Below, one piece after another: positions 11,289 to 23,800 of a stretch of 64,000 nt of DNA. The first letter of the stretch is position 1; the number at the start of each line of letters is the position of its first letter. The stretch is from NCBI RefSeq assembly GCF_000801105.2, contig NC_079513.1, positions 248,001 through 312,000 on the forward strand. Reading direction: 5' to 3'. The DNA is from Raphanus sativus (taxonomy: Eukaryota; Streptophyta; Magnoliopsida; Brassicales; Brassicaceae). The notes below the pieces were generated by a model. That model saw only the letters and a list, made by a program, of their open reading frames with translations, had not been told where the DNA came from and ran no database searches. The position numbers and the translations under genes were made by a program.

Positions 11289-14252
11289 CAACGGCGGACC
11301 CAGAAATTTTTTTTTGTGGGTTCAAACTTCAAACTAAACCAAAAATTAACAAAAAAAATATCTTATAAATCATTCTAAAAAAATATCATTCTACAAAAGC
11401 ATCATACGATCTTTCATATCTTGAAATTTCTTCATCGCTGTTTCATTAGTAACAGTCTCAAATACATCTTTCTCAATATAACAAACTAAACAATCATTAA
11501 GAAACTCATCGTCAATCCGATTTCGTCGATCTGTCTTCACAATCTTCATTGCTGAAAAACATCTTTCAACAGTTGCAGTTGCGACTGGCAAAATCAAAGC
11601 TAACTTCAAAAGCCTATAAACCAAAGGAAGTGATTGATGTTTCCGTGTATCCACCAACATACGAGCAAGGTCTCCTAGACTCTTCAAATGACTAAATCTA
11701 TCATCATGTCGAACATTGTCGATGTATATAGACAACTGCTGCTCAAGAGTTATGCGCTCTGTAGGACTAAAGTCGTCAGGATAGAACTTGGCTAAATTCA
11801 TCAGCTTCGAATGGTCAAACTCAGAAAATGAACCAATAGGAGATAAACAAGCAACACAAGTAAGCAACTCGGTGTTTGCCTCAGTAAAGCGATCATTAAA
11901 TTCTTGAAGCTGCAAATCCAAAACAGCATATAAACAATTGACTTTGTAGTGATGCATGTTTTGTATTCCTGTTTTTTTCCTTGGTCTCTTTGGGTGAATA
12001 AATTCATCTTCCATATCAACCTTCTCAATCTCATACTTCTCACAAAAAGAAAAGACCTCCATCAAAGAATGCCACCCATTATCTCTAAAATCTTGAAGTT
12101 GTCTCTTTGTTGATTTCATCAATGACATAGCATTCAAAATGTCTTGATCCCTTTGTTGCAGAGCTTTGGATAAGCTATCTGTAAGTCCTAAAAGGTGAAC
12201 CATCATTTGCAGATAAAACACAAAATCAAAATCCTGGAAGTATACAAGAAGACCATATGCTTGTCGTCTTTTTGAGTCGTCCAAGCCCTCATTCTCAATA
12301 TGTTTAAGCACATTAATGATGGGAGAAAATAACTCAATCAAACGCAACAAAGTTCTGTAGTGAGAACCCCAACGTGTCTGTCCTGGTCTCTGAATAGAAA
12401 CTTCTTGATTCAACCCTTTTCCTGTATTGATTTTACCATCAAGAATATCTTCTTCAATCATTTTTCTGTGATCTTCTCGAATCTGATATTTTCTCTTACA
12501 TGAAGCTCCAACCACATTCAACAATAGAGAAATCATATCAAAGAATCCTCCAACCTCAAAATTCTTTTTTGCAACAGCCACAACAACCAATTGAAGTTGA
12601 TGAGCAAAACAATGGACATAATAAGCTGAGGTGTTTTCCCGTAAAATCAGTGACCTTAGTCCATTATATTCACCTTTCATATTACTTGCGCCATCGTAAC
12701 CTTGTCCTCTCAACTTTTTTATGCTTAACCCAAGCTTAGCAAACAAAGAATCAATAGCAGATTTCAGATATGCTGAAGATGTCTCAGCCACATGTATAAT
12801 GCTAATGAATCTTTCTTTGACAATCCCACTTTTATCAACAAACCGAAATACTACTGCCATTTGTTCCTTATCAGAAACGTCAGCAGATTCATCAACCAGC
12901 AAACCAAAAACGTCATGATCAATTTCTTCAATAATAGATTTGACTACCTCTTCTGCAAAGCAATGCGCAATATCTTTCTGAATCTTCGAAGATACCATCT
13001 GATTATTTCCTGGAGCATTTTGTAAGAAAACCTTACTCACAGCTTCATTTTGTTCAGCAGTGTATTCCAGAAGCTCCATAAAGTTTCCTTTATTAGCAGA
13101 TGTTTCAGACTCATTATGACCACGGAAAGGAAGACCTTGTCGCAACAAAAATCTGGAAACATCAAATGAAGCATTTAACCGAATCCGATACTCATTCTTG
13201 GTAATATCATCCTGCTTATGCAAAGCATGCCTAATAGACTGACCTTGTCTCATCAAGTTTTCACATTTCATAACTGCATTATTATGAAAGCTATTAACCT
13301 GTCCCACATGTTCTGCAAGCCTACTGAACTTATTCCAGCTAGAAAAACCTTCGTTAATCCATGCATCAGTTTTTCCACCTTTTCCATTAATATCTCTAAA
13401 CAAGTAACAACATAGACAATATGCAGCGTCTTTCTTAACACTATATTCTAACCAGTTCTTATACTGATCAAACCAAGCAGGATTAAATCGCCTCATTATG
13501 CCTGATATCATTTTTTTGTTTAAAGATATGACCACGAGGTTGACAAGGACCTCTAGTCAAATATCTACGAATTACCTCATCTCTTTGATTTGAAGGGTAT
13601 TCAGATATTTTTTTCCGATCAGCAGGATCCCATGGTAAATCATCTAAATCACAAGATGGGGATGGCTCCTTTCTTTTTAAATTCAGAAACTTTTCCATTG
13701 GTTCTGCTGAAAAAAAAAATATATTATTAAAAAGTATGATAAAAATACATAGAAACAAAACAAAAACGACAGACAACTATTATTTTCTCATCTCTAGACC
13801 AAAGAACAGAAAAAAATTCAGTTAGGTTTGTTAAAAATTTACAATTATGTAAAATAAATTGTTGTAACATGCATATAAAGTTAGTAAGAGACAATAACAT
13901 AAAAGTTTAATTGTAAAATCTGAACTTACATAGAAATTAGAATGCACGTTAGATGTGGAGAGGAGAAGAGAAAGAAGTTGAAAAGACAATAAAAAGATCT
14001 ATTCTAGAAACAGAGAAAAAAAATTAGGTTAAAAGTGTTAAAAGTGTTTAGCAAACAAAATTTTTTAAAATTCCTTTTTACTAATTATCGGACCATCGAC
14101 AATATATTGGGCTTTGTGGGTCCAAACAATTTTTTTGTGGGTTCAGAATATGAAAGTTTAATGGGTTCAAACTTTTTTATTTATGCTGTTAATAAAAATT
14201 TTTTTTTGTGGGTTCAATTGACCCCACCACCTACAACCTAGGTTCGCCTCTG
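11289..14252 (-). mobile_element. hAT DNA transposon, 2,964 bp, with TIRs and 8-bp TSD
   Basis: The perfect 8-bp duplication GATACAAC flanks the element at 11281-11288 and 14253-14260. The terminal inverted repeats are imperfect: CAACGGCGGACCCAG at the left and CAGAGGCGAACCTAG (inverted right end), agreeing at about 11 of 15 positions. Near both ends a TGTGGGTTCAA-type motif recurs, as subterminal binding sites do. The single large gene inside encodes a hAT transposase on the minus strand. Confidence 0.9.
11391..13698 (-). pseudogene. hAT transposase (DUF4371/ZMYM1-like), one frameshift
   Basis: Two overlapping frames together give a nearly full transposase. The N-terminal part starts at the ATG at 13698 (MEKFLNLKRKEPS...) and carries the start of the TTF-type zinc-finger region (YLTRGPCQPRGH). 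The downstream part (13535-11391) has MRRFNPAWFDQYKNWLEYS, then KDAAYCLCCYLF. It continues with the DUF4371 RNase H-like core (acidic LLVDESAD and GYDGASNM motifs, then CFAHQLQL) and the C-terminal hAT dimerisation region (TATVERCFSAMKIVKTDRRN). The frame changes at or near a run of seven A on the coding strand (plus-strand 13511-13517), so one indel breaks the gene. A T-rich tract ending in CAG just upstream of the ATG looks like a leader-intron acceptor. Confidence 0.85.
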
Positions 14253-14660
14253 GATACAACCTAAGTTCTTTGAAGGGACACCTTGCATGTGAGTGATCGA
14301 GGCTTGATATACCGAGACAGTGTATAAAAGAGTGAGATTCAGAGATCGAGAAAGAAAAATAAGAAAATGTGTTTTTGGGTGTGGATCAGTAAGAGTAGTA
14401 GAGAAACATCGAATACAAATATAAATGATGGAAAGAGTAGTTATCTAGATTCTGAAAATTGGTGGTAACTGTTTTTCTTTAAACGGTGGTAACAGGTGAT
14501 CGTGGAGATGTAGTCACGTAATTGGATTGTTGACATCGTGTTTGATCTTTATTTGTTTCCATTTTGTTCGATAATAATTATGTAATTTTAAAAATTTAAA
14601 ATAGAATCCATGTGTCGAATTATGATTAGCTAGTCGACTTGCGTTTTAGTATATAGGGGA

Positions 14661-16640
14661 TTCTGAAGAATATAAGTTTTTCATGTTGTTCATGTGCCAT
14701 TACTCACTAGTAAAATAATAGTTCTTTATAACCATATGTAGAGAACATGTAAAAGAAGAGAGAGATTTCGACCAACAACAAGAACAAAAAGTAGAGAACA
14801 TGTAAAGGCCCAAAATAACATCACTAGTGGTTAGTGGTGTTAGATACAGAGTACCAAGACATGTTCAGTTGTTCACAGTCCTATACCAACTGCCTAACAT
14901 AACAGCCTGTCCTCATCCCTAACTTATTTAAAGAATATATGTTTTCTTAATTTATAAATTGATTTGCAAAGTACCAAAGAAACGATTCTTTCTAAAGTGG
15001 GGTTGCTGGGCTTGCGGCTGAGCGTAAAAAGCTTAGCCAGGCGTTTATTGCATTTTATGTCAAAAGAGAGGAAAAATTAACATAAGCATAGCACATTATG
15101 AAAGTCAGCTAATTTTTAATAGTTCAAAGGATTCATCTATCATTGCAATCCCATTCCTTCTCCCAGCTTTCAACTTCTCAGTGTCAGTGTCGGCCTAGTA
15201 GAGTGTTTTTGCCCTTAGGTGTTATTTCAATACTATGTTCAGTGAGTCTTTGGATCTTCTCTTTTGTGACTGATTTAGGTGGTTTAGGTGTAGTAGCATT
15301 CTTTCAATGTAGATAGCTTCTCCTATATATACGTCACCAGCAGTTAATGATTAGTTTTATTTTTTGTTACTGTCAGTGCCAGCTCTAGCCAAAAGCAGAG
15401 GAAGCATGGGTTTCCAGCCGACATAATAATAAATATTTTATCGCACACAGATTTACTAAATGCAGTTTAGCCTATTGGTTAAGAGTTTTAACTGATGCTG
15501 GAGGTGTTGGGTTCAATTACTTTTGAATCCATAATTCTAGTTTTGCCTTTTTATTTTGGCTTGTAACCTTCATAAGTAGTAGTACAGGACCGGCTCTGGT
15601 TACCGCATTCAGGCATGGGACCAGGTGGGATCAGGACTCAGTTACTAACATCAATGTGGTAGAGACATGGAATACCGAAGAGTTCAGTCCCGACTAAAAA
15701 TTTCTATGTCTTGTTGAGCTTCAAACCAGGTTTTATTTGGGATCATGGTTAGGTTTATTTAGAAGTTGTTATCAGTGGAACCTTTTTTACTAACTTACTC
15801 TGAACACTTTTAAGTTTTAACGGCGAAGATAGTGAAGTCTTTTTGCACTCAAATTTGAAACATTGATCATTTAGTATCATAGTATGTAATGATAGCTAAC
15901 TAAATAATCATTACCTATATCTCTATAAAGCCAACAAAAAGTTACACTAGTACTAGTTAAAGAAAAAAAGAACGATGTAACAAGAGACTTGTATAACATA
16001 TTAATCAGATTATTTTATAAGCTTTTCTCGAAGCTAAAAGAAATTGTTCCATATGTGCCTTGTATGTTCTAAATCTGACTTCATGGAAATATTCAACAAA
16101 AAAATCATTGTTTTAGTTAAAGTTGATACATATATAAGTCATACATTCCAAATATATGGAACTTTTAAATCATTCGAAAGAACCCCAAGACATTGCTTTT
16201 GACATCACTATATCATATTGGATTAAAAATATTGTAATTATCAATTATGACGATTAATGAAATTATTAATAATAAAAATATAATTTATTATAAATTATGT
16301 AAATCAATAAAATAATTCATGAAATCTTCAGAGTATATTTTGCGTCAAATCTCTAGTATGATCAAAATTAAACAAAAAGTAGCTACAAAGCAGCTAGTAC
16401 ATGTCAAATTGTCGTTAAAATATATAATTGTTTGTCGATTATAGAACTATTGATATAATAATCTTCATAATTTATAATAAACAAAATTAGTATTTATAGT
16501 TGATTTTACATATCACATGTAAAGCGTAACTAAACATAGTTTACTAGTATTAAGTACTGAACGGAAAAGGCTAATTTTGACTAAATGAACCCAAACAAAA
16601 AAAAAGAAAGCAAAGCTAATTATGAGTCAAAGACTCAAAA
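14661..16640. other. AT-rich region with two hAT-type termini and a tRNA-like box pair
   Basis: No protein gene is seen. At 15374 CAGTGCCAGCTCTAGCC and at 15585 CAGGACCGGCTCTGGTTACC both resemble the 5' end of the hAT MITE at 57952, so two related element ends sit in direct orientation here. Between them, 15463-15530 contains TAGCCTATTGGTTAAGAG and GGGTTCAATTAC, which look like the A and B boxes of a tRNA-derived SINE promoter. Right-hand boundaries and target duplications could not be fixed. Confidence 0.35.
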
Positions 16641-16745
16641 GCCATAATTGACGTGGTCGTCTTTGGGACTGAAAAGACAATTTCGAAGTTACTTCCATTC
16701 TCTCCTATCGTCGTCATCCTTCCTTCTATATAAACCTTCCTCTCC
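16641..16745 (+). promoter_or_regulatory. SAG21 proximal promoter: ABRE/as-1-like site and TATA box
   Basis: TATATAAA lies at 16727-16734, about 157 bp before the ATG, leaving about 125 nt of CT-rich 5' leader. At 16649-16656 TGACGTGG combines a TGACG (as-1) core with an ACGTGG ABRE core. GTCAA W-box cores occur nearby (16625-16630). The Arabidopsis relative is induced by oxidative stress, ABA and senescence, which fits these motifs. Their function is inferred. Confidence 0.45.
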
Positions 16746-16890
16746 TCTTTCTCATTTCGCATCCTTCAAAGCCATTTCGAAACCATTCTTGTATTGAGAG
16801 AGAGTACACAGACGAAAACAAGAAGAAAGTTTCAACGTTTATTGTCTGTTCTATCTTTCTCTCTTTCAAGAAACAACATACTTCGAAAAC

Positions 16891-17247
16891 ATGGCTCGTT
16901 CTCTCTCTAACGTTAAGATTGTATCTGCTTTCGTCTCTCAAGAACTCTCCAATGCAATCTTCCGGTAAGTTTTGTTAAGCTCTGTTTTTCTCGTTACGCT
17001 CTGTTTTCTAAACGGTAGCGTTTTGTGTTTTAACAGACGCGGTTATGCGGCTACGGCGGCGCAAGCGGCCGGTGTGAAAGGTGGAGCCGTTGTTTCGGCG
17101 GTGATGAAGAAGAAGAGAGTGGAAGAATCGACCCAAAAGATTGCTTGGATTCCAGACCCCAAAACCGGTTATTACAGACCGGAAACTTGTTCAAAGGAGA
17201 TAGACCCAGCAGAGCTACGAGCAGCTCTCTTGAACAACAAGCAGTAA
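16891..17247 (+). CDS. SAG21: LEA_3 family protein, SAG21/AtLEA5-like (2 exons, 94 aa)
   Basis: The exons are 16891-16964 and 17037-17247 (GT-AG intron, phase 2), giving 94 residues. The N-terminus (MARSLSNVKIVSAFVSQELS) is an amphipathic, positively charged mitochondrial presequence, followed by the RRGYAATAAQ cleavage region. The C-terminal half has the LEA_3 hallmark KIAWIPDPKTGYYRPE and ends AELRAALLNNKQ. In Arabidopsis this small group 3 LEA-like protein is mitochondrial and linked to oxidative-stress tolerance and senescence. The gene is divergent from PARP2, matching the At4g02380-At4g02390 adjacency as I recall it. The equivalent of the Arabidopsis TGYYRPETGS reads TCS here; otherwise nothing is missing. 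Confidence 0.93.
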
Positions 17248-17515
17248 TGAAAAAAAAAAACAAGCAGTGATGAATTAACCGAAGAAAGCTCTTTTTCTGT
17301 TAATTATTTGTTGTTAGTTTTAATGTCTTGGGGGAATAGGGTAATGATCCTTTGCGGTGAACCCTATGTTTGTCTGTCTGCTACGTGCGATTCTGCAATT
17401 AATAACATAGAGAACTCTTTTGGTTCCTCTACACTTTGTAACAAAATGATCAATGGATGTATGACTGAAAGTATTTATATAATAAACAGTTTAGTTGAAA
17501 AGTAAATTATTCTGT

Positions 17516-17640
17516 GGCCTGCCACGTTTTCACTAATCTGGTGAAAACACATTAATAAATCTTTTGAGCTGAAATGGCCTGCCACTTTTTCACTAATCAG
17601 GTTTTCAGGTGAAAACACATTAATAAATCTTCTGCGCTGA
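17516..17640. repeat. Short tandem duplication 3' of SAG21
   Basis: GGCCTGCCAC(G/T)TTTTCACTAATC begins at 17516 and again at 17576. Each copy is followed by GGTGAAAACACATTAATAAA, and the second copy has an extra 11-bp insert. No gene is implied; it lies just past the SAG21 3' region. Confidence 0.7.
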
Positions 17641-19473
17641 TTTCAGCTCAAACAAATGAAGGGAAAATTATGTTTTCATAACAGAACTGGAAAAAGGTAA
17701 ACACTCCTTTTAATATTTTTTTGTCCCTTTAATTTTTCTCGTTTACCAATCACAGCTTCTTTATAAAGATGATTAAAGTTGTTTTCATCTGATTAGTAAA
17801 ATATAAGTTCAACTGAGAAGTAAAATATAAGTTCAACTAACCAGTCAGAATCCATATATATGTAATGTTTGTTAACTATATAAATCGGTAATAACTCGGG
17901 TACTGAGATCAGTATTTGAGTGACCAGCAACAATCATCATGATCTCGAGTTTGGATGGTTCAAAGATTTGTAGGACCTCAACTCTACATTGTAAATTTTC
18001 GTTCAGATTCATGTACAGCTTTGGGGGAAAAAGTTCAATTATTGCATGTGTGTGTCAACTTCTATGATTAACGTGAGAGATAACATATTATAAGGAATGT
18101 TGTAATGAATTATTGGCGTATAATTTAAGCAAAGATAATGGTATTGAACTATTAATTAGTAACCTATATCGATAACAGAAAAAAAACTATAACAATTCGA
18201 TATGTATACCGGTATACGGTGTTGTTGCTTGCATGGATATTGCCCTGGTTATCTAATTGTTAATATAGCTTAGACTGCTTAGCAATCGGCACCTGGCAAT
18301 GCAATTAGCGACAACTACTTGACATAAGCATCCTTTTATATTATTGTATTTGATTAACATAGATTAGTTTTAAAATATGTTTTGTACTGTCGGTATTTCG
18401 ACCGTTCGTTTATTATATTTTTTTTTGGAAGATTAAGTGTCTGTGTTACGTTAGAATACATATATCAAATATTATAAATATACTTTACTTGCAATATATA
18501 TTATAATTTATGTAAATATATTTGGATGGACCCATATTGCAACTTCAGCCTAAAAGTAGGCATATGTTTACGATAAAATTACTACATCTGATAATTTATG
18601 CAATCTTTTATTTCGTGAATACTGCGAAGTTCGACTTCAAAAAAAAAAAGTGAATAATGCGAAGTTCAAGAATTCAAAAGGGCCAAGAAACATAAGACGT
18701 GTCCCTGTCTTCTTTTGAAGAGTCAATTATGCTCAAAGGCTCAGAGACTTCTTGAGGCAACTTGGTACAACGAATCTATCAACATTGAATTTTCTTTTTC
18801 TTGACTATAAAATAGACATATAATTGAGTCTTCTCTTTTGTTGCATGTTATTTTATTCGTAGGAGGTAGGCTGTTTGTTAATTCGTATCCAATCATTTTA
18901 TATATGGGATAAAGACATGCGACTTGTGTATGGTAAAATTTATATGAAAATTATTTTAAAAAGTTGTATGAAAAATAAAATTTATATTCTTAATCGAATT
19001 AATATTTTTGTTCTTTAAAAATATTTTTTTTGTTTATTATATAATTTATTTACTGATCTGATTCTATTTTTAAGTTTTTAACACTATTTTAGGTTAAAAT
19101 TTTATTTATCACATAAGAATCTAACGTTTAAACCAAAATATTTATTTTGATTTCAGGTCGTCTATTTGTTACAATGAAACTATGTCAACTCGGTTTTATA
19201 CCATGATGAGCAATTTAAAATTAATTAGGATAATGAGAAGTTTACGGTTATGTGTCAATTCCTATATATCTTCAATACTTTTCTCTTTTTGTGTTGTTTT
19301 TTTCATTTTTAGAATTTATTTTTATTTCATTCTTTTTTCTTGAAATGAAATTCAGAAAATGTGTAAGATTGAAGACTATTAAAGAGATAAATACTTACCA
19401 AAACATATGGATATGTGCAATATTTAGGAAAAATAAAGATAAATTCAAAGAAAATCATATATGCAAATGACAT
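17641..19473. other. AT-rich intergenic region
   Basis: I see no gene, RNA or complete transposable element. Frames of about 60-70 residues here are Phe/Ile-rich products of AT-rich DNA. Confidence 0.5.
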
Positions 19474-19686
19474 ATGGTTTCAGAATTAGAAGAATGGCCT
19501 GCTTTTGCAAGTTACTTAGAAGATATCAAAATCCTGCAACAAAGTTTCATCAACTTAGAGATCATTCATGTATCACGGACGCAAAACAATACGGCAGATA
19601 AGCTAGTACAGAGTGTTAGAAATCAACCGCCTTTTGTCATTCACATAGACGCAGAGTTATCTGCGTGGTTCATAGAGCCAGTTTGA
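19474..19686 (+). pseudogene. LINE RNase H-like (RVT_3) C-terminal fragment
   Basis: The 70-residue frame (SELEEWPAFASYLEDIKILQ, then IIHVSRTQNNTADKL and a WFIEPV end) matches the C-terminal part of the RVT_3/RNase H domain at the end of plant non-LTR retroelement proteins. The QNxxAD motif region is visible. It lacks the N-terminal half and any RT upstream, so it is a decayed scrap. The same domain appears on the opposite strand at 35.5-35.9 kb. Confidence 0.7.
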
Positions 19687-20862
19687 ATATGTTTTAGTTA
19701 GGGCCTAATGTGGTAGAAAACCATGAAACGTAATTTTATTAGGTAAGTATGCATGGGAAAAAATTTTTGGGTATCTAACATGACGCATACGAGAGAAGTG
19801 ACGGTGATGCCCCTAAACGAAAAACAAGTTGATACGTAGCCTGCAGCAATCGTAGATTAGGTAAATCTACAGAAAATTCTTTTGTCAGTAGCTGTCTGGC
19901 GAGAAGAAAAAATTTTGTCCGTATGTATAAGTGCTACTTCTTTGAATAATAAACGGATAAGAATCGCATGGTGAGTTGTGGAAAACGTGGATAAAAAGTT
20001 AATAACTATAACGATACAGGGCCGTGACTAATATTTATTTACGGAAAGTTGCAATACAGCTAACAAGTTTGATAAAAAAAAGGAGAAATATGTGAGACTT
20101 GTGCGAAATTCTATAACGAAACATTTGATAAATGTTACTATCTGGGCTTTTGACATGAAACTTCTAGAGATTTAAACCCCGGGCCAATTATTCACGAAAC
20201 GAAAATAATTGTAGGTCCGACCAAATGTAACAGTATAGTTAACAAAATTAATCAATTTTGAGCCCGAAAATATTAAGAATAATTAGACGGGAATTACATT
20301 GAATCGGAATTACATCCAGAAAAGTAAGTAAATGGAAAAAAGTTCATTTAAAAAAGTTTAAAAAATGACTTCGGACCGTTCTTAAGGTGAACACGTTTAC
20401 GACGAACAACCATTGAACATAAATCATGTACGTGGTTTTTTAAAAAAACGGACAAACACTATTTCCTATTTAACCCGAACATTAAACCGAGTGATATCAA
20501 TGCAGCAGAAAACAAAACTGGATCGTATGTAGCTAAACTTTAAACGGTTATTGCGCCACCCATATATCAACTTCATTTATAAAAGACAAAGTTAAATAAA
20601 TGTCGCGGTCGGTTTATGTTAAAAAAGACAATCCATTAGTTGAGTTATAAACCATTAAGGCCCAGCGATTTAGAAATTCTAAAATATTATATAAATCCCA
20701 CATTGATTAAGTTGTCCAAGTGGCAGATGCTTATAGAAGAAGACAGAAACACAACCATGCTTATGGAAACATGGCCACCAAATGTGTACATTATAAAACA
20801 TAGAACTCATACAAAGTCAGACCATCCCTTCTTCTACATCAATCCTCTAACACGGCCCTCAG
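19687..20862. other. Region 3' of the Ulp1-like gene
   Basis: No coding sequence is recognised. It may be the flank of a Mutator-like element carrying the neighbouring gene. I looked for an inverted copy of its sequence upstream of that gene (24.2-24.5 kb) and found none. Confidence 0.4.
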
Positions 20863-23800
20863 CTACAGCTGCTGATTGAACTCATATGCCATAATGGCCG
20901 CCCTCCTTGCTTCTTCTTCGAGAGAATTATGTGAAATATTTTTACATCCATCTATACCGTTTATTGCATGCCTTGCCATAAATATGACAGCAATTAAACC
21001 CGAGTCACATGGATTTCTATTTTCTGCCACATATTTAGGTCTTGCAACATCATAACACTGCATAACAGGCTCTTCTCCTGTTTGCAAGCCCACATATCTT
21101 GCGAGATAAGGCAACAGCTGGATGACACTTTTTAGATACTTCTCCACCGCTCTATCGGTGAACAGGCTCGTATTGCAATCGAGAACAGTGAGAACCCCAA
21201 GGCGAGCATCAAAACAAATACCAACCCAATGTTTCATACCAACATTGAAAGGAAAGTAATACCTTATTGGATGAACATGGGGACCATCTTTAGAAGGAAA
21301 GATATCAATCAAACTTTTTGGAAACTTGTATGCCTCTTTATTTCGACTCTTTAGAAATTTCGGAAACATCCGGTTAATGGCAAGGACAAATTTGGTATCA
21401 AGGAAAGTGGCACTTTGTGGACCTTGTGTAGGTAGGTTAGGTGAGATTACGAACCGTGCAACTCTAAGAAGAATATCAATTACCTGGGGGAAAAAAAATT
21501 CCGCTTAGACAATGGGATTGAAACGACGATCGAACACACTTACTATGCTTACACCAACCTTTGCAGTTAAAAGACGTGGTCTCTCTAAAATTTGTCGAAT
21601 ATCTTTTGCAGAAACAGCAATGCCACCAACGTTAAGTACACTGGAATAAAGTAATTATATTATTAGAAAGTCCTGTAAATAAGTTGTTACATCTAGAAAA
21701 GTAGATAACTTACAACTTCTGCCCCAACTTGACACACAGGTGCCCATACTTCCTTCTCATCTCAGACTGATCGTATGTTCCAAAACTGAACTTCTGTGCT
21801 TCTTTAACTCGGGCCATAATGTGTCGTCCACATTGGTAATCCGCAACTAGAACTGATGGAACAGTTTTCTGCCGCTTGCTTTTCCTTGATCCATGACCGT
21901 GATCATTGTTCTCAACCACATTGGTTTGAGATGTACAATCCTGCTGCCGGACCTCGGGTACCACAACACGGTCGGCGCCCAAAATATGCTCCTCTTGAGT
22001 TAACCCAAGGGAGAAGGAAGGTTCACTGCCCAAGTTTTCGCTTCGCCGCATATGAGCGTCCTTTGCAACCAATAAGATAGTAACAAAACAATATCAATCA
22101 AATGATTTGCGCAATTTGAGGTATAATTGGGACGATAACAATTAGTATATCCACAATTACCAAACGTTGCTGGAAAACATTTTGGCAGGTACGATTCTGG
22201 CTATTTTCAGATTGTGCATATGTCTCTGCTCCGGGAGGTTGGCAATCAAAGCCGGAAGCGCCAACTCTTTTGTTCGATGGAGTAAGATTCTCGTCCTAAT
22301 AAGAGAGATTACATAAGATGGGAAAAATACTAGGATCAAAGACCACCTTAAAGAACTTTTAAATCAAAAAAAGATAGTTATTACCTGGCTAATAGGGGTT
22401 GAACGTGGTGGTGTTGAGTAATCACTTATGTTTCTTAGCACATTTGCAATGGTTTCCGCATTTATATCAACATCATCAGCTGGCCCCGTCGAGGTAAAAG
22501 GCAATGTTACCGGTGTTGGCAAAAGTTGATTACATACCACGTTTGGCGTATCAACATTCTCCTTACACATTGTTGCAACCATGTCCTTGACAGATACCAT
22601 CATCTCAGCTTTGAACGTGTCAAGCATTTGTTTGACGTGTACAACAACCTTACCCTCAATTGCATCACCCATTCGACAAGCCAATTTGAACTTCTTCTCC
22701 AAGTTATCAAACTGCGGTTTTATTTTCTCAATCACATCACTTGTGATATTACCGGCATCAGCGTGTTGTAGATGGCCATGTCCATATGTTGACTTCCTTG
22801 ACTTCGTAGTAGATTTACACGATTGTCGCATACGCTCTACATCACTATGTCTTAGGCCACCCCGAAACAAAGAAGTTGTGAACTTATAGTTTGTGTCGAT
22901 TCTGGAAACGAGGTTATCAATTGTGGAATCAGGCTCTTCATCAGACCACACTAAATTTGCTTCGCCAAAAGTTTGAGTATTGTCCTCCCCAATAAGACAA
23001 CTAACCTTTACCTACAAATATACATGAATGCGTAATAAAAACTGAATTAAATGAATTTCTGGATGTAAACGTTCATATAACAAATATTCATGATAAGCTA
23101 TTATGAATTTCGTTTACCATATATATATATATATATTAATGCACCCAACAGTAACTGCTTTCTTTGATATTATGAAATCTTACATTGCTTTGCTTGTCCA
23201 CATTTCGGCCATGTGATGGATTTAGAGTGTTCTTCTTTGCAAATATATCACGACTGATTCCTTCGACATCATCACTATCAGATTCAGATGATGAACATAA
23301 TTCTTGCACACCCTCTGTCAACGCAGGAACTGCTTCAACCAGCACAAGCTGGAGAGCTAGCGCAAATCCTTTAACAGCAATAGTATTTTGAGACAGAGCA
23401 ACCTCATCACGCTCTTTTATACTCCCAACGAGCATTTCAAATGCAAGTCTTCCCCATGGATAAGAAAAGAAGTCATCAAGATCTGCAATGGCTTCAGCAT
23501 GCTCTCTTGAAATCTTCATCTTAACGCTAGTTGGGAGGAGAACCGATTCTAGAAGCGCCAAGCAAGCATACTTGATACGGATTTCCTTGTCTTTAACTGT
23601 TTTCCGATAAAGCATTTTGATGACCGAAGAAACCGTCACAACCTCCACTTTTCCAAATAGACACGGCCAATAAGGTTTCGCCGATATTGTCTTCTTAAGC
23701 TTCATCTTCGCCTTCGCCGGGTATTTACCGCATCGGAGGCCCGTAACAATTGCAAATTCGCGCAGAGCGAATCTAATGGGATGGCCAGCAAACCTGAACC

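Larger units (their letters stand above)
10305..14660 (-). mobile_element. Non-autonomous Helitron, complete ends, with nested hAT
   Basis: Read on the minus strand, the element starts TCCCCTATATACTAAAACGC at 14660 directly after a host A. It ends CTAG at 10305 directly before a host T. This is the A|TC...CTRR|T arrangement of Helitrons. Ten bases inside the 3' end lies the hairpin CCCGTGCTTAGCACGGG (10318-10334). Removing the 2,964-bp hAT element and its 8-bp duplication leaves about 1.38 kb, far too short for Rep/helicase, so the element depended on partners for movement. It separates PARP2 from SAG21. Confidence 0.75.

Noticed and set aside
15463..15530. Functional tRNA gene
   Set aside because: A- and B-box-like words exist, but no cloverleaf with acceptor stem could be drawn; SINE-like at best.
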